A stretch of 64,000 nt of DNA, taken from contig NC_084672.1 in NCBI RefSeq assembly GCF_028389875.1, positions 12,205,958 to 12,269,957 on the forward strand, given 5' to 3'. Below are positions 42,101-49,537 of this stretch, one piece after another; the stretch's first letter is position 1; each line of letters begins with the position of its first letter. The translations under genes were made by a program, and so were the position numbers. The notes below the pieces were generated by a model. The model saw only the letters and a program-made list of their open reading frames with translations, had not been told where the DNA came from and did not search any database. This DNA is from Rhea pennata. Its lineage: Eukaryota; Chordata; Aves; Rheiformes; Rheidae.

Positions 42101-45100
42101 TTGCTGTGAGCCCAGTAAAGGGCTATTAAGGTGGTTACAAGGCCAGAGCACATACACATAAAAGGAGAGGCTGGGAGAGCTGGTTTTGTCCAGCCTGGAG
42201 AAGAGAAGTATACAGTAGGATCTAATTTCTGTTTTTGACCTCCTATCATGTGTCTATAGATAAAATGAAGCCAGACTCTTCTCAGAGGTACCCCAGAGAG
42301 GACAAGAGGCAACAGACACAAGCTGCAACAAGGAAAATTCCAATTAAACATGAGGAAAATATTCTTCACAATGAGGTGGCCAAACTACAGAACAGGTTAC
42401 TCATGGTAATGGAATTTCCATCCTTGGAGATATTCAAAACTTGACTAGATAAGGCCCTGAGCACCCTTCTCTACCTTTGAAGTTAGCCCTGGATTGGACC
42501 AGATGATCTGCAAATGTCCCTTCCAACATAAATTATTTTATGCTTCTGTGAACAAGCAGTTGTGGGAGGAAGTGGGAAACAGAGGCAATACAGACTCTTT
42601 GAGCTAGGGTTGTTGCTAAAGCCTTTGTGCTGTGCAAATACAGCCCCAGGTTCTCCAGAGCAAGGGAGTATTAGCTTACATGCACAGTTACTGATTACAA
42701 AACATTTCACTCCCTTCTGCAGGAGGACCTGAACTGCTCCCAGTTGAGGGGTTCCATCAGGAAAGATGAGCTAAAAGAGGGGGGAAAGGATTGCACTTCT
42801 AGAAGGATTGAAAAATCAGAGGTTTCACAACAGAAATCCAAACAAAGAGGTGGGAGACAGGAACAGTGGACCTAGTGCTCTAAACTAATATGTATTTAGA
42901 GTCAACAGGATCCCATCTGCTTATATCATTCATTTTACACAAATAAAACTCCAGTAACATCTTACAATGGAGATTTGTCAGATTTCTGAAAAGTTAGTCT
43001 GAATTTCAACTGCATAAAGAGGTTCTTAAAAATCAATGAATAAACAAAACTATTACTTACGAGTATGAAGAATTTGTATTGGCCAGTTGCACAACTTGTG
43101 TTCTCACAGGTTCTACTGCAATCAGTATATCTTGTTCTATAGCCATAGGGAGCACAGCATAACCACAGTAGTCTATATGTTCTCCTACAAAAGAAACAGA
43201 CAATTAACAACATTTTGGAATAGTTCTTTCTAGAATAGTAGTACTAGGGATTCTACAGGAGCTCAGTTGTTTCCTATCATAGACAGTTTCAGAATACACA
43301 GTCCCAACTTTTATTATTTAAGCCCCACTTAGTAGTTTTCCTCCATTTCATATTAATGCACAGAATATTTTTATTTTTTCTTATTTCTTTAGTCATTTGA
43401 TCTATTGCCTTTCTCTACTGTTTATAACACTGGCTTATTATTAAAAAAAGCACTACGTAGGTTATTCAAACAACTACATTATTTGTATGGCGTTATGTCA
43501 GTACAAAAAAACAGATCAAATCAATCACATTTGAATGATGGCTGGAAAAAATAAAGGCAATAGGTGACTCCTTATTATGTGACTTCCTCTGCCAGTCTGG
43601 ATGATTCATTAGCCACTACTTTAGGCTTGTAGAGGAAATTTTTTTGCATGTAATTTCTGAACCTTTTTCCAGTAAAATAGTATTATATTTAAATAATCAT
43701 TAACACAGTTACACACAAGATGCAAAACAACTTTCAAATATAAAATAGATGTAGCAAATATCCTCTCTCTGAGTAGACAGCATATGCTATCTACTTTAAT
43801 TAATCTACATAACATGTTCACAGAACACCAAGATAAAAATTATCATTATTTGCACAGTGGACTAATTAATTTTTAAATCTCTTTTCTGGGATCCTGTTAC
43901 TGATAATGTCATCAAATGGGCTGCATTACTCTATAAATATACAAGGAATTGAGCTCTAGGGAGAACACAATCATAATTTGGATAGAGAAATCTCAAAAAC
44001 AAAGCTGCCAGAGAAATACACGTTAAGTCCTAAATCAATACAAATTGTGTCTTGCCAGGCAGCCAGTGGATCACATCTCTATGGCAGAGTAAGAAAGAGA
44101 AGATCATCGTAGAGTCATTTCATGTTTCATCAAATGCATTGTTTCGTGGCTAGCTATACCTGGTAACTTAAATTACAGTGGATAAGAAAAAAAATGATTT
44201 CATGACGGCATCTTACTAATGTTTGTAGATCCACTGTCCATTAATTACTTTAGACTAGATTTCCAAGGCCTTTAAAAAAATTGCATCCAAACATAAGCAA
44301 GCAAGTTACTCAAGTTTTCAAAATTGTCACTGTTCTGTATAAACACATTTCCCTAAACCGGGGTTTGTGCAGTTCTATTTGTAATGATATGCAGTGAAAC
44401 CCAATACAGTATTATCTTCTCTTTCCCATTTAGGACTTTCGATCAATCACAAGCAACTTTTCTGGAAAAAAAAACAGAATTAAAAAAAAGACAAACATTA
44501 TTTTAAATTCTGTATTTTAAACTACCAAATTCCCATGATGGCAGATAAAGTAAAATAACACAAGATTAATACTCCTCTTTTACCTATTAAATTGACTCGC
44601 CCTGGTGCACGAGCATAAAACTTGGGAGTCGACCCAAATTTTGATGCAAACATCTCCTTCAGCTTCAGCAATCTGAAAGGCAGGTTGGAAAACTTTAGAA
44701 TTAATATATTCTGATAAAAGACAGGAAATCTATAGTCTAAAATGTATTCTTAAAGTAAATTAAACTTTTTGATGTACATGGAATTTTATTTGTTACATAC
44801 GGAGCTACATTAAGATGCTTATTTTTGCTATAAGGAGGAAAAGACACTATTTAGAATACACTAGTTAATAAGAAGTTTGTTTTAAAATCAAGTAATCATA
44901 AAATCAGGAGTCAGACATCCAAAAGCAACTAATATTTGTATGTCTTTTTAAAAAGGATGAAAGAGCCCTAATCTTATGCGAGTCCCCAGCCTAGATTGGT
45001 TCTAGCCAGCAGCAAAGTAGGCAACAGCCTGGAGTTACAAAGTACCAGAGCCTCCACCTACTTTGCAAGTGCCAGAGCTCTGTAACCTGCTTGCTGTTGC

Positions 45101-48063
45101 CGCTGAGGAAGAGGTTAGGCAGTGTGGACCAATGGCTCTTTTGGGGCACTGGGGTTTGGAGGCAGCTACAAGTCACCATCCTCTGCTCCCATGCATCCAG
45201 TGGGAGCAGGATGAGCAAAATACATCTATATCCATATCTTCCTTCAGCCACCTTTCCTTTTTCCAACCCGTGCAGTAGCTGCAAGTACTTGGCTCCTCGT
45301 GCCAAGGCACCAAAGGTCCATTTTGCCCATATTGCAGAAATAACCCATCTCTGGAAATCATGGCATTTTTCTGTGTCACAAGACCCAGTAGAAAACTGAA
45401 GCATTAAAAAATGTTGTCAAAGTTTTCAGAAGTGTAGTTGTTCTCTCCCAGATATTTTAGAACATGTTAAAACTTGGCATTATAGAATTGGTAAGGTTGG
45501 AAGGGACCTCTGGAGATCATCTTGCCCAACCCTCAAACAAGTGGCCCATATGGGGATTGAACCCACAACCTTAGCATTATGAGCACAACACTCTAACCAA
45601 CTTAGCTAAAACATTTAGCCTAAACTTCAAAAATCGGAGAAAGAATATGGGAAAAGGAGAAAGGAAAGAATAGACGTAACGTGTGGGTTTTTTTTTTCCC
45701 CCATCTCTCTTGCATCTTCAGGAGAATTTTCACGTACTTTACAGACAGTAATAATTTAAACCTTGCAAGATCTATGTGAGGCACGTACAATTGTTCTCAT
45801 TTTACAGGCAAGGAAATAGAGGCACACAGATTCTAAATATTCCAGGTTCAGCAAATAAATTCCTAGAGAGTGTGTAGTGCTGACTCACTATCTGGTGCTC
45901 TAAACATTGAATGCCTTCCTTGTGTGACTTAAGCTACAAAATATATACGTCTAATAAGAAATGGCTTCTTTTTCTTGTCCACAATTGTACTTTACGTGTT
46001 TAGTTGGACGTGGCATGAAATCATTGAAAAATTTTGGTAGGAAGGACCTTTGTGGGTCATCTATTCCAAACAATTGGTCAAAACAGGGCTAACTTCAAAG
46101 TTAGATCAGACTGCTCAGGGCCTGAGCAAACTGATTTTCTTCTAGGTTTTGACTTTTGCAATTTCTGTATCAAACTTTACACCATTTTGTATAAAAACAT
46201 CTACAGAGAACTAAAATTTCAAAACTTGCATTATTCCTGTGACTTATTTAGACCGTGTTTTCTGTACAGTTTCACAGCAACTGTTCCCAGAAAGTTCTTC
46301 AAATTTTCCCTTGAGGTTATACACATGCCACTGAAAGTTCTAATAGATATAAAAGATCTAGCATATTCCTTTATTTCATAAGAATGTAAAGATATCTAAC
46401 TTCCACCCTGTGTTTTCAATGTAGGGATGCTTCTGAGTGTCATGAAGCAGCAGTGAGTAAATAGAGACCGAGAATCAGAGTTGAAGCCACTGAGAGATGA
46501 GAGATTTGCTACCAATTCACTACAGATCAACTTTAAAGCAATTTAGGTTACACACTAACCCATTAACGTTCATTAATGGAAGCAGCAGAAGATGAAGAAC
46601 AAGCAATAAAAAGGCAAGCAAAATAATCTTTAAAAATAGGTCTTATACTATTTCACCAGCATACTCTGGTGGCTTTCAAACATGCATCCAATTAAACGTT
46701 TTTTTAGGCTTTTTTTTAGCCTAACAGCAAAACGCTAGTCACAGGAACCCTGCTAAGGTTTCTATGGTTAGTCTAAAACTAGAAATGGAAGCTTAGTTAA
46801 TACAAAGTGTAAGATGACAGCAATAAAAAACAGATGTTACCAAATTTCACAGTCAATTATTTAGTTTGTACTTCTTTGTATGAGCTGCATTATTGTCCAA
46901 CTACACATATTCAAATGTTTTGTAATATTTCTCTAGAAGGAAAACTACAAAATATTATTTGCTGTGAAATTCTTTAACAGATCTTTCTGTACTTCTCCAT
47001 CTTGGAGCCCAGTAACGAAAGTGTATTGTCTCTTAATTTCCTCATAACTGCCCCTCGTATTGACTAGTTTATCACTCTTCCAATTAGCAGCAGCAATTTC
47101 TGCCATTTCATTTTACAGTCCTTTTTCTAGACCACACTAATGATGATATTATAGTCCATGGGGATGTCTGTTGGCAGATTCTAGAAGCAATGTTAACTTT
47201 ATTCCTTTTTGTGCCACTTGTTTCACAGCTATTTTTACAGTGGTGTTGGTACCAAGAGACCAAGAACAAACAGATCAGTCATGGGGGCATGTTTATCCAA
47301 GTGCTGACTAATTTCTTTCTTAATGTGGGTTTTACAAGCAAGCCTGGCGAAAGGCTATTTACAGGCTACAAAGGCTACATCAAAGAGGGTTGTCTGAAGC
47401 ATTAAGCAACTGCATCTCTCACAAGTTCGCACGTCCAAGTCCAGGAAGGCATCTGAGTCCCCATCCTTTCCGTGGGGCTCGAAATGCAGTGCGATCTGAT
47501 TTAAGTAGCAAGAGTTTAGAAAAGTGACCCGTCTCCAGCGCTAACGCAGGTAGGAGGGTTCGTCCGGACAATCCGTCCGCAGCGTCGCGACGCAGCGAGG
47601 GGCAGCTCTACGGGGCGAAAAGCCCGCGTTGGCGGGCACAGCAGCGGCCCCGCCGCGGGCCACACGGGACAGAGGGCGCTCAGCACCCCGCGGCTCCGGG
47701 GAGCGGCGCTGGCGGGGGCAGCAGCAGCGGGTACCCGGCCGCCCCGCTGCGGGGGCCCTGGGCGAGGGGCGTCCGGGCCCCGCGCCCGCTCGCGCTCGGC
47801 CGCAGAGGGGCCACGCTGGCGGCAGGAGCTGCCGGGGCCTCCTGCGGCCGCTTAAACCGCGGGAGAAGCCGACGCGCCTCAAAGCGCCACCCCGCTGCCT
47901 CGGCCTGCGGGTAAAGCGCGGCGCCCGCCGTGGGCCCCCGGCGCCCCCCTCCCCCGGCAGGAGACGGCGGGTCCGCGCCGCGGGGCCGGGCCGGGGAGCG
48001 ACCCACCCACCTGGGCTGCTCCGCCAGCTGGACGGGGAGGGTGGCGGGGGCGGCGGCCGCCAT
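5948..48063 (-). CDS. GALK2: GALK2, N-acetylgalactosamine kinase (nine exons, 3' end off window)
   Basis: GHMP-family cytosolic kinase that phosphorylates GalNAc with ATP to GalNAc-1-phosphate in the salvage route to UDP-GalNAc; it also accepts galactose weakly. Coding is join(48011-48063, 44584-44672, 43061-43184, 37635-37725, 34708-34854, 22660-22758, 19970-20122, 15270-15480, 5948-6149), complement. All junctions are GT-AG and in frame, giving 389 residues plus two bases. The galactokinase signature [15 protein letters not shown] spans residues 42-56, including Arg43. The ATP-binding motif [10 protein letters not shown] is at 140-149. GGGMDQS places the catalytic Asp at 190, as in human GALK2. 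The start [12 protein letters not shown] replaces human MATESPATRRVQ. The remaining 68-70 residues (GHMP C-terminal part with GAGWGG) are not in the window, so they must lie left of position 1. It starts 1.47 kb from divergent COPS2. Identity is very secure. Confidence 0.98.
6727..6772. repeat. Alternating CA/CG tract
   Basis: GCACGCACGCGCGCACATGC and similar alternation is followed by CCCAC units. The alternating purine-pyrimidine half is Z-DNA-prone. Confidence 0.85.
9863..9889. repeat. Poly-A run (27)
   Basis: An uninterrupted A27 between two GC-richer stretches in GALK2 intron 8. It is not linked to a recognised retrocopy. Confidence 0.9.
10759..10807. repeat. Inverted repeat with internal direct duplication
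   Basis: AAAGAAAACTTTA at 10759-10771 is perfectly complementary to TAAAGTTTTCTTT at 10795-10807. Inside, CTTTAAGGAATAAA occurs twice, at 10767-10780 and 10785-10798. Confidence 0.8.
14447..14500. repeat. TG/TA-rich microsatellite
   Basis: TGTGTGTGTATATGTATATA followed by further TATA-rich sequence. Confidence 0.8.
15270..15480 (-). CDS. GALK2: GALK2 coding exon 8
   Basis: This 211-nt exon encodes residues 253-322 plus one base. It includes [38 protein letters not shown] and [20 protein letters not shown]. The acceptor is AATTTTAG|CTTCTC and the donor AGATG|GTAAGT. This is the helical insert region, more variable than the catalytic core but clearly homologous to the human exon. Confidence 0.97.
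15490..15508. repeat. (AAT)n microsatellite
   Basis: A short AAT run 10 bases from the exon 8 acceptor, on the intronic side. Confidence 0.8.
15858..15874. repeat. (GGAT)n microsatellite
   Basis: Four GATG/GGAT units. Confidence 0.75.
19970..20122 (-). CDS. GALK2: GALK2 coding exon 7
   Basis: This 153-nt exon encodes residues 202-252 ([20 protein letters not shown], then [20 protein letters not shown] and [11 protein letters not shown]). The acceptor is CCGATAG|GCCAAG and the donor ACAAAG|GTAACG. It is almost unchanged from the human sequence. Confidence 0.97.
20123..22659 (-). other. GALK2: GALK2 intron 6
   Basis: The intron is 2,537 bases. About 550 bases in its middle are an old CR1-type LINE relic (21120-21670). 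The rest shows nothing recognisable. Confidence 0.85.
21120..21670 (-). mobile_element. Old CR1-type LINE relic
   Basis: The left end has AGCTGGGCCAGTGTCCCATT and CTGACAG. The middle has CTTCCTCTTGTTTGTTTTTA and GTTAATTTCACTG. The right has GAATTCCCAATTTACTTTCT and GACTTTACAGACCTCCA. These follow the same order as in old amniote CR1 copies read in reverse complement. It is strongly decayed. Confidence 0.65.
22660..22758 (-). CDS. GALK2: GALK2 coding exon 6
   Basis: This 99-nt exon encodes residues 169-201 ([20 protein letters not shown], then [13 protein letters not shown]). It contains the catalytic aspartate of the MDQ motif at residue 190. The acceptor is TTTTCTCAG|GTAGAA and the donor GGAACT|GTACGT. 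Both ends are phase 0, so skipping would remove the catalytic residue without shifting the frame. Confidence 0.97.
25715..25860 (+). mobile_element. MIR-like SINE relic
   Basis: AAAGTCCCTTTAACTCATCA, then GGCTTCGTTTCCTCAATAAA and ATGAGGAGCATC, follows the plus-strand order of the MIR core (AAGTCACTTAACCTC, CAGTTTCCTCATCTGTAAAATG). Confidence 0.5.
26965..27500 (-). mobile_element. Old CR1-type LINE relic
   Basis: The left end resembles the reverse complement of an old amniote CR1 3' UTR (TGGGTCAGACCAAAAGTCCA). The right part, with ATGATTTTATGGACCTCTAT, CATTCTGTACTTCTGATCAT and GAATCTTTTTCAG, resembles the reverse complement of the C-terminal reverse-transcriptase region. It is heavily diverged with no intact frame. 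Confidence 0.7.
30140..30310 (-). mobile_element. Old CR1-type LINE relic (short)
   Basis: GTTCTCTAATGCACATTCAT, TTTTGTCCAGTTTAATTTG and CTACCACTTCC follow the order of the reverse-complemented 3' region of old amniote CR1 elements. The flanking part with GCCCTTTAAGTCCATTTAGT fits its 3' end. Confidence 0.6.
30496..30579. repeat. Compound TG/TATG/TACA/TA microsatellite
   Basis: TGTATGTATC and GTGTGT units pass into TATACATATACATATACATA and then pure (TA)n. Low stability and length variation are expected. Confidence 0.9.
34459..34526. repeat. Inverted repeat forming a 22-bp-stem hairpin
   Basis: The left arm 34459-34480 (TTGGCCAAAATACAGGCTTA then CA) pairs with the right arm 34505-34526 at 19 of 22 positions around a 24-base loop. 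The innermost 11 bases (ACAGGCTTACA / TGTAAGCCTGT) are perfect. The size resembles a pre-microRNA or a short MITE remnant. No target-site duplication is obvious. Confidence 0.7.
34708..34854 (-). CDS. GALK2: GALK2 coding exon 5
   Basis: This 147-nt exon encodes residues 120-168, both ends in phase 0. It starts [17 protein letters not shown] and contains the GHMP-kinase ATP-binding motif [14 protein letters not shown]. The acceptor is TTGTTAG|GAACA and the donor CTAAG|GTAATT. The last residues ([11 protein letters not shown]) differ from human TLTVLGRNLSK, a surface-type substitution cluster. Confidence 0.97.
34982..35006. repeat. Poly-A run (25)
   Basis: An uninterrupted A run in GALK2 intron 4, preceded by TGGTGTCTC. 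It has no recognisable element body. Confidence 0.9.
36731..36765. repeat. 19-bp unit in tandem duplicate
   Basis: TTCCAAAAATGTCATA occurs at 36731-36746 and again at 36750-36765, separated by GGA. It is a recent small duplication without known function. Confidence 0.8.
37635..37725 (-). CDS. GALK2: GALK2 coding exon 4
   Basis: This 91-nt exon encodes residues 89-119 ([20 protein letters not shown] followed by [10 protein letters not shown]), nearly identical to the human protein. The acceptor is TTTTTGCAG|GGATT and the donor ATTCAG|GTAAGC. It ends in phase 0. Confidence 0.97.
39890..40075 (-). mobile_element. Old CR1-type LINE relic (short)
   Basis: GGATGTTAGAGTGGCAAGGT, then AACCCTTTCCTAAATGCCTA, AACTTCATCTTAAATTAG and CTCCTATGGGAAGGC, resembles a reverse-complemented old CR1 3' region. 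Identification is from pattern memory. Confidence 0.5.
41447..41461. repeat. Poly-A run (15)
   Basis: An uninterrupted A run in GALK2 intron 3. Confidence 0.85.
42050..42552 (+). mobile_element. CR1 LINE, 5'-truncated 3' end
   Basis: The plus strand shows the end of the CR1 reverse-transcriptase frame (GGCTGGGAGAGCTGG then CAGCCTGGAGAAGAGAAG), the 3' UTR (GAGGTGGCCAAACTACAGAA, TTGGAGATATTCAAAACTTG) and the terminal GGACCAGATGATCTGCAAAT, CCCTTCCAAC and ATTCTATG-like tail ending near 42552. Frameshifts and stops make it a dead copy. The left boundary is approximate. Confidence 0.88.
43061..43184 (-). CDS. GALK2: GALK2 coding exon 3
   Basis: This 124-nt exon encodes residues 48-88 plus two bases ([20 protein letters not shown] and onward to NTNSSY). 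The acceptor is TTTTGTAG|GAGAAC and the donor TACTC|GTAAGT, which is an optimal 5' splice site. It completes the sugar-binding galactokinase signature, with the conserved Glu-His and Asp. Confidence 0.97.
43185..44583 (-). other. GALK2: GALK2 intron 2
   Basis: The intron is 1,399 bases, the shortest of this gene in the window. It is AT-rich with no recognisable repeat or gene. Confidence 0.85.
44584..44672 (-). CDS. GALK2: GALK2 coding exon 2
   Basis: This 89-nt exon encodes the end of Arg18 to the first base of Gly48 ([18 protein letters not shown], then [11 protein letters not shown]). The acceptor is CTTTCAG|ATTGC and the donor AATAG|GTAAAA. It carries the first half of the galactokinase signature and the conserved Arg43. 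Confidence 0.97.
45480..45608 (-). mobile_element. tRNA-Ile-derived SINE with CR1 3' tail
   Basis: Read on the minus strand, 45608-45542 follows tRNA-Ile from TTAGCT through GTTGGTTAGAG, AAGGTTGTGGGTTCAATCCC to ATGGGCCA, with A-box and B-box regions recognisable. It is followed by the standard CR1 3' end (GATGATCTCCAGAGGTCCCT, then TCCAACC and ATTCTATAAT) at 45536-45480. Most differences from tRNA-Ile are transitions. The anticodon position reads CAT rather than AAT. The first few bases of the tRNA are missing or diverged. From memory this matches the TguSINE1 type described in passerine birds. Confidence 0.82.
45735..45900 (-). mobile_element. MIR-like SINE relic
   Basis: TTCTCATTTTACAGGCAAGG followed by AAATAGAGGCACACAGA resembles the reverse complement of the MIR core (cons. 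TGTGCCTCAGTTTCCTCATC). Weaker similarity continues on both sides. Confidence 0.5.
46030..46135 (-). mobile_element. CR1 LINE 3' end fragment
   Basis: GGAAGGACCTTTGTGGGTCATCTATTCC followed by ACAGGGCTAACTTCAAAGTT and GATCAGACTGCTCAGGGCC is the reverse complement of the CR1 3' UTR end (described here in pieces by position 46040-46125). The similarity fades after about 46135, so the right boundary is uncertain. Confidence 0.75.
48011..48063 (-). CDS. GALK2: GALK2 coding exon 1
   Basis: This exon encodes residues 1-17 plus two bases of Arg18 ([17 protein letters not shown]). The ATG at 48063-48061 lies in GCCGCCATGG, an ideal Kozak context, which decides the start. The donor CCCAG|GTGGGT follows at 48010. 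The LAEQPR end matches the vertebrate family VAEHPR. The alanine-rich N-terminus is less conserved than the rest of the protein. Confidence 0.93.
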
Positions 48064-48091
48064 GGCGGCTCCCCAGGGCAGGCGGCCACCG

Positions 48092-48098
48092 CTTCCGG
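48092..48098 (-). promoter_or_regulatory. ETS-type site upstream of GALK2 ATG
   Basis: CTTCCGG on the plus strand reads CCGGAAG on the GALK2 strand, about 30 bases before the start codon. Such sites (GABPA/ELK class) are common in housekeeping CpG promoters. Function here is inferred. Confidence 0.4.
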
Positions 48099-48205
48099 GC
48101 GGCGGGGCCGGCGCGGGACCCGGCCCGCCCGCAGCGAGCGCCGCCCCCGCCGCCGCCGGCCGCGGCAGCGCCCGGGCTGGCCCGCGGCCTCGCCTGCGTG
48201 AGGAA

Positions 48206-49149
48206 AACACCGAGTAAATCAGCGATGCTTTCCCCTGTGCGGGAAAATGTGGGATTTCTAATGTGAGATTCTGCCCATTTCCCCTCAAACAAGCTCCTGT
48301 TATCCCTCAAGGATAGCGGCTACCGTGAAGTTGGAAGAACCAAACTTTTCACACACGTTTACAAGCTCACTTGTTATTTTACCGTGTATCTTAGCACCCC
48401 TAACATTCAACTCACGGAGCTTCAAATGGGGGTACCCGGAAAGGTACAGTGCATTAGGATTTCATTCTTATGGATGAACAAGACCCTCTAAAATAAAAAC
48501 TTTCTCCCATCAATTGCTTATAAACTTTTCAAAGCTTCATTTTACCCATTCCCCAAATATTAACAAGAAATTAAAGCTTTCCAGGTTGCAAACCAAAGTT
48601 GCAGCGTCCAATGTCACATTACTGCACACTCAAAATATGGGTTCAGTTTGGGACATACGTGCCTGATGCATAGGCATACAAGAAATGAACCAAATAACAA
48701 TTCTGGAACAGAAATTGGGTTTCTAAAGGGCTAAGCAGTGACCACAGAAAGAAAGGACTGTCAGAAACTGTGGCAATGTAAAAAGACCCACTGAAAAATC
48801 TCAACCCCCCATCAATACCGCCAGTGCGCCTGGTCACCACTGAGCGCTGCAGCCAGTGCCCGGGTTTTTTTCTTCATTCGCTCGCAGGTAGCAGGTTGTT
48901 GCACAGGCAGCTCAGCAAGCTGGTGACTTTGTGCTTTGGGAGACCTGTGTTTCTCACAGTTTAGGCAAGGTGTTTTAAAACCTTAAGACTCATGATGCCA
49001 TATCTGGAGTAAGCGTGGAGCACACAAGGTGCACGGAAGCCCCAAATGAGGCAAGTAGAACGCACTGATTAAACAGCTGTTGCCAAGATACCAACTAACC
49101 AGCAGTTTTTTAAAACTACTTTTACACCCAGAGGTGTCTAAGGGACAAG
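48206..49149. other. CpG-poor spacer between the two promoter blocks
   Basis: This intergenic stretch between the GALK2 and COPS2 CpG-rich blocks has ordinary AT-rich composition and very few CG dinucleotides. I see no open frame with family resemblance and no recognisable repeat. It separates two islands that in many head-to-head gene pairs form one. Confidence 0.6.
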
Positions 49150-49267
49150 ACGATGGCAGGCAAGCCCGGGCGGGAGCGACGCCCTCGGCACAAACCGCGA
49201 CCAGCCGCGGCGAGGCCAAGGCAGCGCGGCGGGGGCCAGGCCGGGCCGCGGGCCACCATCCCGCCGC

Positions 49268-49312
49268 GGTTGCTAAGGGCCCGGTTGCCAGGGGCCCGGT
49301 TGCTAGCGGCGG
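49268..49312 (+). repeat. Three tandem 15-bp copies with RFX-like GTTGCY half-sites
   Basis: The unit GGTTGCTAAGGGCCC at 49268-49282 is followed by GGTTGCCAGGGGCCC at 49283-49297 and GGTTGCTAGCGGCGG at 49298-49312, an exact 15-bp period. Each unit carries GTTGCY, the half-site of the X-box bound by RFX factors (full form GTTGCCATGGCAAC). The array is about 225-270 bases upstream of the COPS2 ATG, so it may be a promoter element. Binding is inference. Confidence 0.7.
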
Positions 49313-49431
49313 GACAGGAAGCCGGCGGCGGTGCAGCGTGGATTGCGCTCCGTGCGGCCGCGGCGCCGGGCCCGGGAAGGGAAGGGAAAGGAAGCGGGGC
49401 GGCACCGGGGTTCCGGGCCGAGCCGAGCCAC

Positions 49432-49436
49432 ATTGG
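49432..49436 (-). promoter_or_regulatory. Inverted CCAAT box (possible NF-Y site) of COPS2
   Basis: ATTGG on the plus strand, in CACATTGGGCAG, lies about 100 bases upstream of the COPS2 start codon, the usual NF-Y distance in TATA-less CpG promoters. The flanks fit the NF-Y consensus only partly. Confidence 0.4.
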
Positions 49437-49499
49437 GCAGGCGCCGCGCGGGGTTGTGGGAGAAGGGGCGGCTGCGGCACCTCCTCCCGCTCCCGGCCG

Positions 49500-49524
49500 C
49501 CTCCCCTCCCCTCCCCCCCGCCCG
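49500..49524 (+). promoter_or_regulatory. C-rich tract just upstream of the COPS2 ATG (minus-strand G-quadruplex potential)
   Basis: Successive runs of four to seven C separated by single T or G bases lie about 14-38 bases before the start codon. The complementary strand has at least four runs of three or more G with short loops, a canonical quadruplex pattern. It could bind Sp1/MAZ-type factors. It is probably part of the 5' UTR. Confidence 0.5.
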
Positions 49525-49537
49525 TCCGCTGACCAAG

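Larger units (their letters stand above)
37726..43060 (-). other. GALK2: GALK2 intron 3
   Basis: The intron is 5,335 bases. It contains a CR1-type relic at 39890-40075, an A15 run at 41447 and a clear CR1 3' end on the plus strand at 42050-42552. An open frame at 39203-39496 is mentioned as a possible element relic. Confidence 0.85.
44673..48010 (-). other. GALK2: GALK2 intron 1
   Basis: The intron is 3,338 bases. From the exon 1 side it starts in the CpG-rich block, then becomes AT-rich. It holds a CR1 fragment at 46030, a MIR-like relic at 45735 and the tRNA-Ile/CR1 SINE at 45480-45608. The 45000-45400 stretch has long open frames without family resemblance. Confidence 0.85.
47560..48205 (-). 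promoter_or_regulatory. GALK2: CpG-rich promoter block of GALK2
   Basis: The sequence changes sharply from AT-rich to dense CG dinucleotides here, covering GALK2 exon 1, the start of intron 1 and about 140 bases upstream of the ATG. An ETS-type site (CCGGAAG on the minus strand) lies at 48092-48098, about 30 bases upstream of the ATG, and no TATA box is seen. The block fits a housekeeping CpG-island promoter. The transcription start cannot be fixed from sequence. Confidence 0.8.

Noticed and set aside
44991..45404. Open frames of 100-137 codons on both strands in GALK2 intron 1
   Set aside because: No domain or retroelement motif that I recognise, and the frames shadow each other on opposite strands.
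45542..45608. Functional tRNA gene on the minus strand
   Set aside because: The acceptor stem is incomplete at the 5' side, there are many transitions, and it runs directly into a CR1 tail. This is a SINE head, not a tRNA gene.
47541..48310. Several long open frames on both strands (up to about 200 codons) in the GALK2 CpG block
   Set aside because: They are rich in Arg, Gly, Pro and Ala as expected for stop-poor GC-rich DNA. Only the 53 bases of GALK2 exon 1 resemble a protein family.
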